Shown here piece after piece: positions 17,907 to 26,971 of a stretch of DNA of 64,000 nucleotides. Numbering within the stretch: the first letter of the stretch is position 1; each line of letters opens with the position of its first letter. The notes beneath the pieces were generated by a model. It made no database searches and had not been told where the DNA came from. It saw nothing but the letters and a program-made list of their open reading frames with translations. Source of the stretch: Niveibacterium microcysteis (GTDB lineage Bacteria; Pseudomonadota; Gammaproteobacteria; Burkholderiales; Rhodocyclaceae); contig NZ_CP071060.1 in NCBI RefSeq assembly GCF_017161445.1, forward strand, positions 1,736,001-1,800,000. Direction: 5' to 3'. The position numbers were made by a program, and so were the translations under genes.

Positions 17907-19115
17907 ATGAAAGACATGGATACGATGATGGAAAGTGCGGCACCGGCCGCCAGCCGTGGCAAATCCCTGCTCGGCTTTGTGAAGACCAACCTGCGTGACT
18001 ACGGCATGCTGTTCTCGCTGGCGGTCATCATGGTGTTCTTCCAGTACATGACCGAAGGCACGCTGCTGCAGCCCCTGAACATCACGAACCTGGTGCTGCA
18101 GAACAGCTATATCGTGATCATGGCGCTGGGCATGTTGCTGGTGATCGTTGCCGGGCATATCGACCTCTCGGTCGGTTCCGTTGCAGGTTTCATCGGCGCG
18201 CTCGCTGCGGTGCTGATGGTCAATTACCACTGGCACTATCTGCCGGCGGCGCTCGTATGCCTGGGCGTCGGCGCGGTGGTCGGCGGCCTGCAGGGCTACC
18301 TCGTAGCCTTCCACAAGATCCCGTCCTTCATCGTCACGCTGGGTGGCATGCTGGTGTTCAAGGGGCTGGCGCTGGCCTTGCTCGCCGGGCAGTCGGTCGG
18401 CCCTTTCCCGCCCGAGTTCCAACTGCTGTCTTCGGGGTTCATCCCAGATCCATTTGCTGGTGAAGCGCTACGGCTGACCTCGATGGCGCTCGGCGTTGTC
18501 GGTGCGGTAGCGCTGCTTTATACCGGGCTGCGGGCGCGGGCGAACAAGACGCGCTACGGTGCGCAGGTTGAGCCGCTAGGCCTGTTCCTCGCGAAGACCG
18601 GCATCTTTGCAGCGGCGATCCTGTTCTTCACCTACCTGCTCTCCAGCTACAAGGGCCTGCCGAACGTGCTGGTGATCATGCTGGCGCTGACGCTGATGTT
18701 CGACTTCGTTACCAAGCGCACGACGATCGGTCGCCGCATCTACGCGCTGGGCGGCAACGAGAAGGCCGCACGGCTGTCGGGCATCAAGACCGAACGGCTG
18801 TCCTTCCTCGCCTTCGTCAACATGGGCGCGCTTGCGGCGCTCGCCGGCCTGGTCTTCGCTGCGCGGTTGAATACCGCAACGCCGAAGGCGGGCCTGGGTT
18901 TCGAGCTCGACGTGATCGCCGCCTGCTTCATCGGCGGCGCGTCGGCCTCCGGCGGGGTGGGCAAGGTCATGGGCGCAGTGATCGGCGCATTCATCATGGG
19001 CGTGATGAACAATGGCATGTCCATCCTGGGTATCGGTATCGACTACCAGCAGGTGATCAAAGGCCTGGTGCTGGTCGCCGCCGTGTTCGTCGATGTCTAC
19101 AACAAGAACAAGTGA
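17907..19115 (+). CDS. gguB: Multiple-sugar ABC importer permease (GguB/MmsB type)
   Basis: A 402-residue inner-membrane permease, longer than ordinary CUT2 permeases as is usual for GguB, with about ten hydrophobic segments. Family motifs are VIVAGHIDLSVGSVAGFIGA near residue 90, KIPSFIVTLGGMLVFKGLAL near 140, and ALGGNEKAARLSGIKT and CFIGGASASGGVGKVMGA near the end. One gene makes a homodimeric channel, in contrast to the YtfT/YjfF pair. It starts 9 nt after gguA and ends 9 nt before araC. Confidence 0.95.
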   Translation: MKDMDTMMESAAPAASRGKSLLGFVKTNLRDYGMLFSLAVIMVFFQYMTEGTLLQPLNITNLVLQNSYIVIMALGMLLVIVAGHIDLSVGSVAGFIGALAAVLMVNYHWHYLPAALVCLGVGAVVGGLQGYLVAFHKIPSFIVTLGGMLVFKGLALALLAGQSVGPFPPEFQLLSSGFIPDPFAGEALRLTSMALGVVGAVALLYTGLRARANKTRYGAQVEPLGLFLAKTGIFAAAILFFTYLLSSYKGLPNVLVIMLALTLMFDFVTKRTTIGRRIYALGGNEKAARLSGIKTERLSFLAFVNMGALAALAGLVFAARLNTATPKAGLGFELDVIAACFIGGASASGGVGKVMGAVIGAFIMGVMNNGMSILGIGIDYQQVIKGLVLVAAVFVDVYNKNK

Positions 19116-19124
19116 GCGCTTGCG

Positions 19125-20099
19125 ATGCATGAGCCGATGCCGGCATCCGCGATGAACTACGGCGACAATGGGGGCAAGCAGCTCAACCCCTTGTTGCCGG
19201 GCTATTCCTTCAACCTGTATCTGGTAGCAGGGGTGACCCCGATCATCGAGAACGGGCCGCTGGATTTCTTCATCGACCGCCCGAACGGCATGAAGGGCTT
19301 CATCATCAACATGACGGTGAAGGGCGAGGGCAAGGTGGTTGACGGCGATGAATCCTTCATCTGCCGCACTGGCGACCTGCTGCTGTTCTCGCCTGAAACC
19401 CCGCACTACTACGGCCGCGCGCCGGGCAGCCCGGACTGGTATCACCGCTGGGTGTACTTCCGTCCGCGTGGCTACTGGGCCAACTGGCTAAAATGGCCAC
19501 ACCCGACGCGACGCGTGGGCAAGCTGAGCCTCGGTTCGCCGGAACTGATCGCCGAGTTCGATGCGCTGTTCCAGGAAATCGACCGCACCCATCGCGGCGA
19601 GCGGCGCACGTCGGAAGAGCTCGCGATCAACCTGCTCGAACGGCTGCTGATCCGGGCCTACGAAGAGCGCCCGGAGAATCTCCCCAAGCCGATCGACAGC
19701 CGCGTGCAGGCTGCTTGCCAGTTCATCGCCAAGAACCTTGCCGACGACCTGGGGCTGGACGACATTGCGCGGCATGTGTGCCTGTCGCCCTCGCGGCTCG
19801 CCCACCTGTTCCGCGAGCAGATGGGCATGAACATCGTGCGCTGGCGCGAAGATCAGCGTGTGTTGTTGGCAAAGCACCTGCTGCAGAGCACGCGCACGCC
19901 CGTATCGCGCGTTTCGGAAATCGTTGGCTACGAAGACCAGCTCTACTTCTCGCGCGTGTTCCGAAAACGGGTCGGCATCAGCCCGAGCGGCTATCGCAAG
20001 TCCTGCGACACCGAGCCTCATCCGCTGGTCGATCCGCAGTTGATGGCGCCGCTATCGAACTTTGCCTTCGAGGCCTTGCAGAAAGGGATCAGGGGATGA
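19125..20099 (+). CDS. araC: AraC, arabinose-responsive transcriptional regulator (true orthologue)
   Basis: A 324-residue regulator with an N-terminal cupin arabinose-binding domain (about 20-175) and a C-terminal double helix-turn-helix (about 210-305). It matches E. coli AraC along its whole length: [36 protein letters not shown] and [17 protein letters not shown]. All five E. coli arabinose contacts have counterparts (P8, T24, R38, Y82, W95 correspond to P22, T38, R52, Y96, W109). It should bind the half-sites found upstream of araB and switch between repression and activation with L-arabinose. Here araC is last in the importer operon rather than divergent from araB. Confidence 0.95.
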   Translation: MHEPMPASAMNYGDNGGKQLNPLLPGYSFNLYLVAGVTPIIENGPLDFFIDRPNGMKGFIINMTVKGEGKVVDGDESFICRTGDLLLFSPETPHYYGRAPGSPDWYHRWVYFRPRGYWANWLKWPHPTRRVGKLSLGSPELIAEFDALFQEIDRTHRGERRTSEELAINLLERLLIRAYEERPENLPKPIDSRVQAACQFIAKNLADDLGLDDIARHVCLSPSRLAHLFREQMGMNIVRWREDQRVLLAKHLLQSTRTPVSRVSEIVGYEDQLYFSRVFRKRVGISPSGYRKSCDTEPHPLVDPQLMAPLSNFAFEALQKGIRG

Positions 20100-20914
20100 C
20101 AATCCGCCTCGTGGCGCTTGATCTGGACGGTACGCTGCTCGACAGCCGCTTGCAGATCCGCCCCGAGTCGGTTGCGTCAATCACAGGTTTGCGTGAGCGC
20201 GGTGTCGACGTGATGCTGGTGACCGGTCGTCACCACGCCGCAGCGGCCCCTTACCATCGCGCGCTCGGTCTTGAACTACCGGCCATCTGCTGCAACGGCA
20301 CCTACCTGTACGACTACGCGCGTGGAGAGGCGCTGATGCCGAATCCGTTGTCGCGCACCCAGGCGCTGTTCCTCCTGCGCAAGATTCGCGAGAGCGGCAT
20401 CCACGCTTTGATGTACATCCGCGATACCATCACCTACGAGCGCATCGAACCCCACCTAGCGCGCTTGCTCAAGTGGATCGAGACGCAGCACCCGTCAGAC
20501 CGCGCCGCCTTCCAGCAAGTCGCTCGATTCGAGGATGTGGCGGTCACCGCCGACATCGTCTGGAAGTTCGCGCTCACGCATCCGATCGCGGAGCCCTTGG
20601 TCGAGCTCGTTGCGGAGGTTCAGCGTGAAATGGGGTTGGCGTGCGAATGGTCAGGCAGCAACCGCGTGGATATCGCGCAAGGCGGCAACAGCAAAGGTGC
20701 GCTGCTCGCCCGCTGGCTTGCCGAGAACGCCATCGCCCCTGAAGACGTGATCGCCTTTGGCGATAGCCCCAACGACATCAGCATGCTTGAACTCGCTGGC
20801 GTTGGCGTTGCAATGGCGGGCTGCCTGCCAGAAGTCCGCGCGGCCGCAGACTGGCTCGCGGGGCCCAACGATAGCGACACCATCGCCCGCACGCTCGAAC
20901 GGTTCGTCACCTGA
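20096..20914 (+). CDS. Cof-type HAD-IIB sugar-phosphate phosphatase
   Basis: A 272-residue HAD hydrolase of the Cof/YidA class. Motif I is [11 protein letters not shown] (nucleophile Asp9), motif II is MLVTGRHH, and motif III/IV is GNSKGALL with [11 protein letters not shown]. The C2 cap lies between about 85 and 190. Such enzymes dephosphorylate sugar phosphates. Its ATG overlaps the araC stop by 4 nt (ATGA), so it belongs to the arabinose operon. A role in clearing toxic ribulose 5-phosphate or similar phosphates is an inference from context. Confidence 0.88.
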   Translation: MTIRLVALDLDGTLLDSRLQIRPESVASITGLRERGVDVMLVTGRHHAAAAPYHRALGLELPAICCNGTYLYDYARGEALMPNPLSRTQALFLLRKIRESGIHALMYIRDTITYERIEPHLARLLKWIETQHPSDRAAFQQVARFEDVAVTADIVWKFALTHPIAEPLVELVAEVQREMGLACEWSGSNRVDIAQGGNSKGALLARWLAENAIAPEDVIAFGDSPNDISMLELAGVGVAMAGCLPEVRAAADWLAGPNDSDTIARTLERFVT

Positions 20915-21006
20915 CACTCCCGGCTACATGCCCCTCCGCCTAGGCAGCGGAGCCTGAGGCTTATGGGTCAGTTTGATCGCGCTGGTGTGCGTTTTTGGGG
21001 CGACGC

Positions 21007-21447
21007 TCAGGCCTCTGCGTCGGCCCAGCAGTTGGGCGTTTCGTACAGCCGAACCCGAGCGAGCTTCAGCCGACCGGCATACGCGTTGTCAAAATGCGGT
21101 GCGAGGGTGTCAAACGCAATTCGTGCCAGATTCTCGGCCGTTGGCACGAGCGCTAGGACGACCGTCTTGTGATCCGGCAGCGATTCCAGAAAGCTGCGGA
21201 CCGCCGTATCGTCGGCGTGCACCAGGAACGCGTGATCCCAGCGATCGACGATCTCGCGTTTTGCGATGAATTTGACGTCGGAAAAATCCAGCAGCATCCC
21301 TTCGTCCGACGACCCCTTGGTACTGATCGGCTCGCCTTGCAGCGTCAGTTCCAGCGTGTAGCGGTGGCCATGCAGATTGCGGCACTGGCTGGCGTGGTGC
21401 GGGATTCGATGACCTGCATCGAACTCCAGGCGGCGGGTAATTTTCAT
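21007..21447 (-). CDS. queD: 6-carboxy-5,6,7,8-tetrahydropterin synthase (QueD/PTPS family)
   Basis: A 146-residue PTPS-fold enzyme, second step of queuosine/7-deazaguanine synthesis from GTP-derived dihydroneopterin triphosphate. The Zn2+ ligands and catalytic Cys are in FDAGHRIPHHASQCRNLHGH; WDHAFLVH and PTAENLARI complete the active site. The ATG at 21447 begins MKITRRLEFDAGH, the family N-terminus; the frame open to 21519 is rejected as it runs into a terminator hairpin. No queuosine partner gene lies next to it. Confidence 0.93.
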   Translation of the reverse strand: MKITRRLEFDAGHRIPHHASQCRNLHGHRYTLELTLQGEPISTKGSSDEGMLLDFSDVKFIAKREIVDRWDHAFLVHADDTAVRSFLESLPDHKTVVLALVPTAENLARIAFDTLAPHFDNAYAGRLKLARVRLYETPNCWADAEA

Positions 21448-21504
21448 GTTCTGCGGTCTTACGGGTGCGTTGGTGCTGCCTGCTGAGTCCGTACCGGAGT
21501 CAGC

Positions 21505-21538
21505 AAAAGAAAACGGCATCCTGCAGGATGCCGTTTTT
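21505..21538 (-). terminator. Bidirectional intrinsic terminator
   Basis: The palindrome AAACGGCATCC with GGATGCCGTTT (11-bp stem, loop TGCA, 21511-21536) has T-runs on both strands. It ends the HTH gene on the minus strand, just ahead of queD. Confidence 0.85.
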
Positions 21539-21560
21539 CATTATGCCGGGAAGTCGGGGC

Positions 21561-21857
21561 TTAGCCAGCCTTCTTCTTCGCCTTGGCTTCCTTCTTCAGA
21601 TTCTTCAGCAGATCCGGATCGGCCTGCTTCAAGTACTCGATCACGTCCAGATCATCCTTGCGGATCTTGCCGATGTCGACCTGTTCAACGTGCACCAGAC
21701 GGAGCAGGGCTTGAACCGGGCGCGGAATGTTGCGACCGCTTTCATAGCGCGAGCCCCCGCTCTGCGTGACGCCGATCTTCGACCAGAACTGGGATTGATT
21801 CAGTCCAAGCTTGCGGCGGATCTCGCGAACATCAACCTTGTCGTTAGTACTCTTCAT
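21561..21857 (-). CDS. Small helix-turn-helix DNA-binding protein
   Basis: A 98-residue protein with an XRE-like HTH near 12-55: VREIRRKLGLNQSQFWSKIG, then TQSGGSRYESGRNIPRPV, in which a Gly replaces the usual small residue in the recognition helix. The C-terminus is a Lys-rich tail (LLKNLKKEAKAKKKAG). The start at 21857 has GAGG 8 nt upstream; the frame to 22010 covers the promoter area instead. It is divergent from lysC and has its own terminator. A regulatory role is likely but the target is unknown. Confidence 0.8.
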   Translation of the reverse strand: MKSTNDKVDVREIRRKLGLNQSQFWSKIGVTQSGGSRYESGRNIPRPVQALLRLVHVEQVDIGKIRKDDLDVIEYLKQADPDLLKNLKKEAKAKKKAG

Positions 21858-22058
21858 GATGGCAACCTCACTTCGTTTTTTTGCGCTTCCCCGACCGTCG
21901 TTATAAAAACGGCCTGCCTTGCGAAGACCGGAAACTGATCGTCCAGTTCCCGAATTATAGATCAATATCTGATTGCCATAGTTCCATATGCCAAGCCATT
22001 GTGCGAGCAACTGTTAAACAGTGTCACCCGGGATCTGCGGCGGGCAGGGGAGTTCGTG

Positions 22059-22064
22059 TACAAT
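22059..22064 (+). promoter_or_regulatory. Possible -10 of the lysC promoter
   Basis: TACAAT lies 30 nt upstream of the lysC ATG. No convincing -35 is visible, so the call is weak. Confidence 0.35.
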
Positions 22065-22093
22065 CGCGGGTCCTACGCGAAACAGATAAGACG

Positions 22094-23320
22094 ATGGCTC
22101 TGATTGTTCAAAAGTACGGCGGCACGTCGGTTGGTACCACTGAGCGTATCAAGAACGTGGCCAAGCGGATCGCCCGCTTCCAGAAGGAAGGTCACCAGCT
22201 GGTGATTGTTGTCTCCGCGATGACCGGAGAGACCAACCGCCTGATCGGTCTGGCCAAGGATATTCAGGCCTCACCCGATCCGCGTGAGCTGGACGTGGTC
22301 GTGTCGACGGGTGAGCAGGTCACCATCGGATTGCTGTCGATGGCGCTGATGGAGCAGGGCCTCAAGGCGCGCAGCTACACCGGCCCGCAGGTCCGCATCC
22401 TGACTGACAACACGCACACCAAGGCGCGCATCCTCAAGATCGACGAGGACCGTATCCGCCAGGATCTGGACGAAGGCCATGTCGTTGTCGTGGCCGGTTT
22501 CCAGGGTGTCGACGAGGCCGGCAACATCACGACCTTGGGGCGCGGCGGTTCCGATACCACCGGCGTTGCGCTGGCCGCAGCCCTGCACGCCGATGAATGC
22601 CAGATCTACACCGATGTCGACGGCGTCTACACGACCGACCCGCGCATCGTTCCGGAAGCACGCAAGCTTGATCGCATCACCTTCGAAGAGATGCTCGAGA
22701 TGGCCAGCCTTGGCTCCAAGGTGCTGCAGATCCGCTCTGTCGAATTCGCTGGCAAATACAAAGTCAAACTGCGCGTGCTCTCCAGCTTCCAGGAAGATGG
22801 AGAGGGCACGTTGATTACCGTTGAGGAAGATAGCAGCATGGAACAGCCGATCATTTCGGGTATCGCGTTCAACCGTGACGAAGCCAAGCTTACGGTTCTC
22901 GGCGTGCCGGACCGTCCCGGTATCGCTTATCAGATTCTCGGCCCGATCGCGGATGCGAACCTGGATGTCGACATGATCATCCAGAACGTCGGCCACGACG
23001 GCACCACCGACTTCTCCTTCACCGTCAATCGCAGCGAGTTCGACAAGGCCCGCGGCGTGCTCGAAGAGGTCAAGGCCCATATCGGCGCCCGTGAAGTGGT
23101 CGGCGACAAGGGTATCTGCAAGGTGTCTGCCGTAGGCGTTGGCATGCGCTCGCATCCGGGCGTCGCGAGCAAGATGTTCCGCACGCTGGCAGAAGAGGGC
23201 ATCAACATCCAGATGATCTCGACTTCCGAAATCAAGATTTCTGTCGTGCTCGACGAGAAGTACCTGGAGTTGGCTGTTCGCGTGCTGCACAAGGCTTTCG
23301 AGCTGGATCACGCGAACTAA
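22094..23320 (+). CDS. lysC: Aspartate kinase
   Basis: A 408-residue monofunctional aspartokinase, first step of the Lys/Met/Thr/diaminopimelate pathway. The kinase motif is VQKYGGTSVGT at the N-terminus, with VVSAMTGETNRLI and GRGGSDTTGVALAA. Two ACT domains follow from about 260 (ILGVPDRPGIAYQILG and SAVGVGMRSHPGVASKMF), the site of feedback control by Lys and/or Thr in the family. The ATG at 22094 was chosen over a longer frame from 21881 because the family begins MALIVQKYGG. It is followed by two tRNA genes with their own promoters. Confidence 0.97.
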   Translation: MALIVQKYGGTSVGTTERIKNVAKRIARFQKEGHQLVIVVSAMTGETNRLIGLAKDIQASPDPRELDVVVSTGEQVTIGLLSMALMEQGLKARSYTGPQVRILTDNTHTKARILKIDEDRIRQDLDEGHVVVVAGFQGVDEAGNITTLGRGGSDTTGVALAAALHADECQIYTDVDGVYTTDPRIVPEARKLDRITFEEMLEMASLGSKVLQIRSVEFAGKYKVKLRVLSSFQEDGEGTLITVEEDSSMEQPIISGIAFNRDEAKLTVLGVPDRPGIAYQILGPIADANLDVDMIIQNVGHDGTTDFSFTVNRSEFDKARGVLEEVKAHIGAREVVGDKGICKVSAVGVGMRSHPGVASKMFRTLAEEGINIQMISTSEIKISVVLDEKYLELAVRVLHKAFELDHAN

Positions 23321-23336
23321 AGTTGTACCGGCGCGA

Positions 23337-23366
23337 TTGACGGCGGAGGTAAAAAACCGCTATAGT
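23337..23366 (+). promoter_or_regulatory. Promoter of tRNA-Ser
   Basis: TTGACG (23337-23342), 18-nt spacer, TATAGT (23361-23366); the tRNA begins 17 nt downstream. Confidence 0.75.
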
Positions 23367-23382
23367 CGCGCCTCTTAAGTGC

Positions 23383-23476
23383 GGAGAGTTGGCCGAGAGG
23401 TCGAAGGCACTCCCCTGCTAAGGGAGCATACGGGCTAAAACTCGTATCGAGGGTTCGAATCCCTCACTCTCCGCCA
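23383..23476 (+). tRNA. tRNA-Ser (anticodon GCU)
   Basis: A 94-nt class II tRNA. The acceptor stem is GGAGAGT/ACTCTCC, the anticodon arm CTCCC-CTGCTAA-GGGAG gives GCU (codons AGC/AGU), and a long variable arm and the T-loop TTCGAAT are present. The 3' CCA is encoded. It closely parallels E. coli tRNA-Ser3. Confidence 0.96.
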
Positions 23477-23506
23477 AACAGAAAAATGCAGGTGTTAAAA
23501 AAATAC

Positions 23507-23535
23507 TTGCAAAGCGGAATTAGGTAGTCTATAGT
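23507..23535 (+). promoter_or_regulatory. Promoter of tRNA-Arg
   Basis: TTGCAA (23507-23512), 17-nt spacer, TATAGT (23530-23535); the tRNA begins 13 nt later. Confidence 0.7.
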
Positions 23536-23548
23536 TCTGCTCTCGGTT

Positions 23549-23625
23549 GCACCCGTAGCTCAGCTGGATAGAGTACCTGGCTACGAACCAGGGGGTCGGG
23601 CGTTCGAATCGCTCCGGGTGTACCA
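23549..23625 (+). tRNA. tRNA-Arg (anticodon ACG)
   Basis: A 77-nt tRNA with encoded CCA. The anticodon arm CCTGG-CTACGAA-CCAGG gives ACG (read as ICG after deamination, for CGU/CGC/CGA). The acceptor stem GCACCCG/CGGGTGT ends in a G1-U72 wobble instead of G-C, and the T-stem has another G-U pair. Both changes lie in the 3' part of the gene, on the side facing the mobile region. Confidence 0.93.
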
Positions 23626-23641
23626 ACTTCTTCAAGCACTT

Positions 23642-23667
23642 AGCCCAGTCTTCGGACTGGGCTTTTT
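23642..23667 (+). terminator. Intrinsic terminator after tRNA-Arg
   Basis: AGCCCAGTC with GACTGGGCT (9-bp stem, very stable TTCG loop) followed by TTTTGC. Confidence 0.9.
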
Positions 23668-23738
23668 GCTTTCTGGCCCTCCGGCAGTGTTCTGGTGCCC
23701 GTTTGGTGCCCGTATGTCAAAACCTAGGTTCTGAGGGA

Positions 23739-24086
23739 ATGGCGGAGAGTAGCGCTGAGTTTGAACTCCAAGAGTCTGCGGACATGTGCGCACGGGTTCG
23801 GCGGGCCGAGTTACTGCAGACCTTCACCGATAATCTGCCTCGGGTGCGGAGACGGCCCGCATTCCAGAAGCTATGGACCGATGAGGCGCTAGCAAAATGG
23901 GTTCGTCGCTACCGGTTCGGAGCTGACGCGAGCTGGCTTTCGTCAGATTCAAGACCAGCGGCAAGTCGCATCGTTCGGCGTGTTGCGGAGCTTGTTGGTG
24001 ACTACATCGCTTTGCAGAGAGGGACTGAGGCGGGATTATGGACTGCCTCTTTAAACAGCTCGGAGAGAGGACCCACGCTGGCTTGA
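23739..24086 (+). CDS. Hypothetical protein, 115 residues, no recognised family
   Basis: From the ATG at 23739 (GAGGG just upstream) the frame encodes a soluble, Arg-rich, mostly helical protein with a stretch PAFQKLWTDEALAKWVRRYR. An in-frame earlier start at 23703 exists but has no better ribosome site. I recognise no domain. It lies between the tRNA-Arg terminator and the IS21 element, in DNA of lower GC than the surroundings, so it may be a cargo gene or remnant of the mobile region. Confidence 0.4.
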   Translation: MAESSAEFELQESADMCARVRRAELLQTFTDNLPRVRRRPAFQKLWTDEALAKWVRRYRFGADASWLSSDSRPAASRIVRRVAELVGDYIALQRGTEAGLWTASLNSSERGPTLA

Positions 24087-24469
24087 ACCGGCCGTTCCGG
24101 AGGACTGCTTCCGGCGGGGGGGCTAGCGTTCGTAGTACTTAGCGGTCGTTCGTGGGTTTGCCTCTTGACCGACCGCTTTGGCCGAGGACTTGGTGGCGAG
24201 AGGCAATCCGGTCTGACCGCCGTCCTCAGTTTCCCGACGTTCCCGGAACAAGAAGCCGAACGCCTAGATTTGGCCGTCTGGAGATGGTCACGGTCACGGC
24301 CAGCAGCTGATGCCAGCGATGACCGCCAAGGTGGCTACCAGTTGCCCGCGCCTGCAGTCAGGTTAGTGCGGATGCTTTGTAGCCTGGGGCTAGCAGGGGT
24401 CGATAGCGGCTATCGAGGAGGGGCGCTCCCACGTGCTAATGGTGCTGGCTGATGCGGTCGATGGACGTC
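24087..24469 (+). other. Degenerate segment left of the IS21 element
   Basis: No intact gene is visible. An open frame at 24165-24452 has no family features. Two short coding-like stretches in different frames (PAPAVRLVRMLCSLGLAGV near 24341-24400, then EEGRSHVLMVLADAVDG near 24415-24465) might be one frameshifted gene cut off by the insertion sequence. This is a weak impression, not a call. Confidence 0.3.
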
Positions 24470-24496
24470 TGTTGAGGATCACCTAAAACTGACCCA
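24470..24496 (+). repeat. IS21 left inverted repeat
   Basis: This 27-bp end begins TGTTGAGGATCACC and ends ACTGACCCA; it differs from the right end at one position (T for A at position 15). Confidence 0.9.
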
Positions 24497-24530
24497 GCGC
24501 GATCATTGAAAATTGACCCACCCTGCAAGG

Positions 24531-25361
24531 CTACCCGAGGGGGCCTTGGTCTGTGAAAGTCAGTTGTTCCTGCGGTTCGGTTTTTCCTCCTTTTCGTTTC
24601 TTGGATGATGCGGCGCGAAGTGCGTCAGCGGTGGTTGTGCTGTGCCGGAAGCGCCAGGAATCGTTGCCCGTCTCCACGATGTGGCAGTGATGGGTGAGGC
24701 GATCGAGGAGCGCCGTGGTCATCTTCGCGTCGCCGAACACGGAGCCCCACTCGGAAAAGCTGAGGTTGGTGGTGATCACAACGCTGGTGTGCTCGTAGAG
24801 CTTGCTCAGCAGGTGAAATAGCAAGGCGCCACCCGCCTGGCTAAACGGCAGATAGCCGAGCTCATCGAGGATCAGCATGTCGGCGTACATCAGCCGATGC
24901 GCGATCTGTCCGGCCTTGCCGGCTGCCTTCTCCTGTTCGAGCGCGTTCACCAACTCAATCGTGGCGTGAAAGCGCACCCGCTTGCCGTGTCGCTGCACCG
25001 CTTCCACGCCGAGCGCGGTAGCCAGATGCGTCTTGCCGGTGCCGGGACCGCCAATGAACACCACGTTGTGCGCGGCTTCGGTGAAGGCCGTGGTGTGCAG
25101 CGTATCGAAGAGGGCTTGGTCGACGCGTGCGGCCGCAAAATCAAAGCCCGCCCGATCGCGATGCGCCGGGAAGCGCGCCGCACTCATCTGATAGGCGATC
25201 GAACGCACCGTGCGTTCGGCCGTTTCAGCTTCGAGCAGTTGTTCGATGAGCGCCTCGGGGCCGAGCGCAGCATGCTGGCAGCGGGCCAGCAGTTCCGGCC
25301 AGTTGGCCGCCATGCCATGGAGTTTGAGCGCCTTCAGGCGCATCACAATCGCGTTGCTCAT
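24531..25361 (-). CDS. istB: IstB, IS21 transposition helper ATPase
   Basis: A 276-residue AAA+ ATPase, DnaA/DnaC-like, that helps IstA choose and engage target DNA. Walker A is [15 protein letters not shown] near residue 105, Walker B is [14 protein letters not shown] near 165, and sensor 1 is [12 protein letters not shown] near 198. Length is typical (about 250-270). Its start overlaps the end of istA by 4 nt, the translational coupling usual in the family. Confidence 0.96.
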   Translation of the reverse strand: MSNAIVMRLKALKLHGMAANWPELLARCQHAALGPEALIEQLLEAETAERTVRSIAYQMSAARFPAHRDRAGFDFAAARVDQALFDTLHTTAFTEAAHNVVFIGGPGTGKTHLATALGVEAVQRHGKRVRFHATIELVNALEQEKAAGKAGQIAHRLMYADMLILDELGYLPFSQAGGALLFHLLSKLYEHTSVVITTNLSFSEWGSVFGDAKMTTALLDRLTHHCHIVETGNDSWRFRHSTTTADALRAASSKKRKGGKTEPQEQLTFTDQGPLG

Positions 25362-26866
25362 TGCAGCCCTCCGCGCAGTCGGTCGTAGCGATCCACATCG
25401 GCCCGCGGCTCCTCGCTGAGGGTCAGCACCAAGGCGGCGGTTGATACATGCTTGGGCGTGCCCTCCTTGAGCCGCGCGAGCACGTTGAGGACATGCTCGG
25501 CGCTGGGGCGGCCGGCCTCCAGCGCGAGTTCGGCCGCGACCAGCACGGCGTCGAGCCCATGGATCGGCACGGCCGCGAGCACCTGCGCCATCACGCGATC
25601 TCCCCCGGCGTGGCGCAGCAGGTGACGCTGCAGGCGCTGCAGCGCCTCGGGCATGACGCGAAACGGTGCGCCGTTGCGCAACGCACCGGGTTTGGTCTGC
25701 ACCAGGTCGATGTAGTGACGCCAGTCGTAGCGCGTCTGATCGCGCTCGAAACAGCGCGGATGACGCGCGACTTCGATGCCACCTTCGGCGATCAGCGCGA
25801 GCTCTTCCGGATAGATGCGCAGGCTCAACACGGCATTCACGTGTGCGGTCGGCACGCTATAGCGATTGCGCTGGAAATGAATCAGCGCGGTGTGCGAGAC
25901 GCGTACCGGGTGTTCGATGTAGCCATCGAAACGTTGGGCGAGCGGCAGCAACTGGGCGCGCTCATCCTGCAGCACGTCGGCGACAGTCAGCAGCGGCCAG
26001 TCCGGATGCGCAGTGTCTTCCCAGCTCTGGCGACAACGCGAGGCGAGCCAGTCGTTCAGGTGCGCCAGATCCGGCCAGCGCTGCTCGGCCGCCTCGCGCC
26101 AGATCGTGCGTCGCTGATCCTGGACGTTCTTCTCGACAATCCCTTTCTCCCAACCGCTGGCGCGGTTGCAGAACTCGGGCTCGAACAGGTAGTGCGAACA
26201 CATCGCGGCGAAGCGTGCATTCACCGCACGCGCTTTGCCGACGCCGACCTTATCGACAGCCGTTTTCATGTTGTCGTAGATGCCGCGCCGCGGCACACCA
26301 CCGAAGGCGCCAAACGCGCGTGCATGCGCATCGAACAACATCTCATGGCTCTGGCTCGGGTAGGCGCTAAGCCAGAACGCACGCGAGGCGGCAAGCTTGG
26401 TATGCGCGACTTCCAGGCGCCGACGCAGGCCGCCGATGAAGACGTACTCGCAACTCCAGTCGAACTGGAAGGCTTCCCCGAGTTCGAAGGCGAGCGGCAC
26501 AAACGCCGCACGCCGGGGCGCGGCCGCCTGCGCTTCGCGCCAGCGGCGCACCCATACCACCACGCGCGGGTAGCTGCCGCAATAGCCCAACGCCTGGATC
26601 TGCTCGAAAAGCGCTTTGGCCGTACGACGCTCGCGCACCGGTCGATGCGCATCGGCGCGCAGCGCCGCTTCCAATTGCTCGGCCCACGGCGCGACCACGC
26701 TGGGGCGCTCGCGCTTCGCGTACCTCGGTTCGGTTACGCCCTCCTGGCGCAACCACTCACGCACGGTGTTGCGCGACAACCCCGTGCGACGACTCACCTC
26801 GCGGATGGACAGTCCATCGCGCAAATGCAGCCGCCTGATCTTGGCCAACATGCCCACGCTGATCAC
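25358..26866 (-). CDS. istA: IstA, IS21 DDE transposase
   Basis: A 502-residue transposase. The N-terminal HTH is [30 protein letters not shown]... (read in two parts: [22 protein letters not shown]). The DDE catalytic core shows [14 protein letters not shown], then [11 protein letters not shown] and the Glu in [15 protein letters not shown]-terminal beta-barrel region follows ([10 protein letters not shown]). No stop or frameshift interrupts it. Confidence 0.96.
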   Translation of the reverse strand: MISVGMLAKIRRLHLRDGLSIREVSRRTGLSRNTVREWLRQEGVTEPRYAKRERPSVVAPWAEQLEAALRADAHRPVRERRTAKALFEQIQALGYCGSYPRVVVWVRRWREAQAAAPRRAAFVPLAFELGEAFQFDWSCEYVFIGGLRRRLEVAHTKLAASRAFWLSAYPSQSHEMLFDAHARAFGAFGGVPRRGIYDNMKTAVDKVGVGKARAVNARFAAMCSHYLFEPEFCNRASGWEKGIVEKNVQDQRRTIWREAAEQRWPDLAHLNDWLASRCRQSWEDTAHPDWPLLTVADVLQDERAQLLPLAQRFDGYIEHPVRVSHTALIHFQRNRYSVPTAHVNAVLSLRIYPEELALIAEGGIEVARHPRCFERDQTRYDWRHYIDLVQTKPGALRNGAPFRVMPEALQRLQRHLLRHAGGDRVMAQVLAAVPIHGLDAVLVAAELALEAGRPSAEHVLNVLARLKEGTPKHVSTAALVLTLSEEPRADVDRYDRLRGGLQ

Positions 26867-26944
26867 TCCTGTTTCCCCCGCTCAGCTCAGAGCGGGACAG
26901 TGTCTCTACGTGGGTCAGTTTTCGGCGATCGCGGACCCTATAAG

Positions 26945-26971
26945 TGGGTCAGTTTTTGGTGATCCTCAACA
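26945..26971 (-). repeat. IS21 right inverted repeat
   Basis: The reverse complement begins TGTTGAGGATCACC and matches the left end at 26 of 27 positions. The truncated TniQ frame starts at the next base. Confidence 0.9.

Larger units (their letters stand above)
24470..26971 (-). mobile_element. IS21-family insertion sequence, 2502 bp
   Basis: The element holds overlapping istA and istB and is bounded by inverted repeats beginning TGTTGAGGATCACC (27 bp, 26 identical). Inner copies of the TGACCCA end motif occur about 35-40 bp inside each end, as is usual for IS21 transposase binding sites. Both genes are intact, so the element may be active. The bases flanking the two ends (GACGTC on the left, GCCTTG on the right) show no 4-8 bp direct repeat, so the original target site duplication is missing. 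Confidence 0.93.

Noticed and set aside
24165..24452. 95-codon open frame left of the IS21 element
   Set aside because: No ribosome site and no family features; it does not encode the missing TniQ N-terminus.
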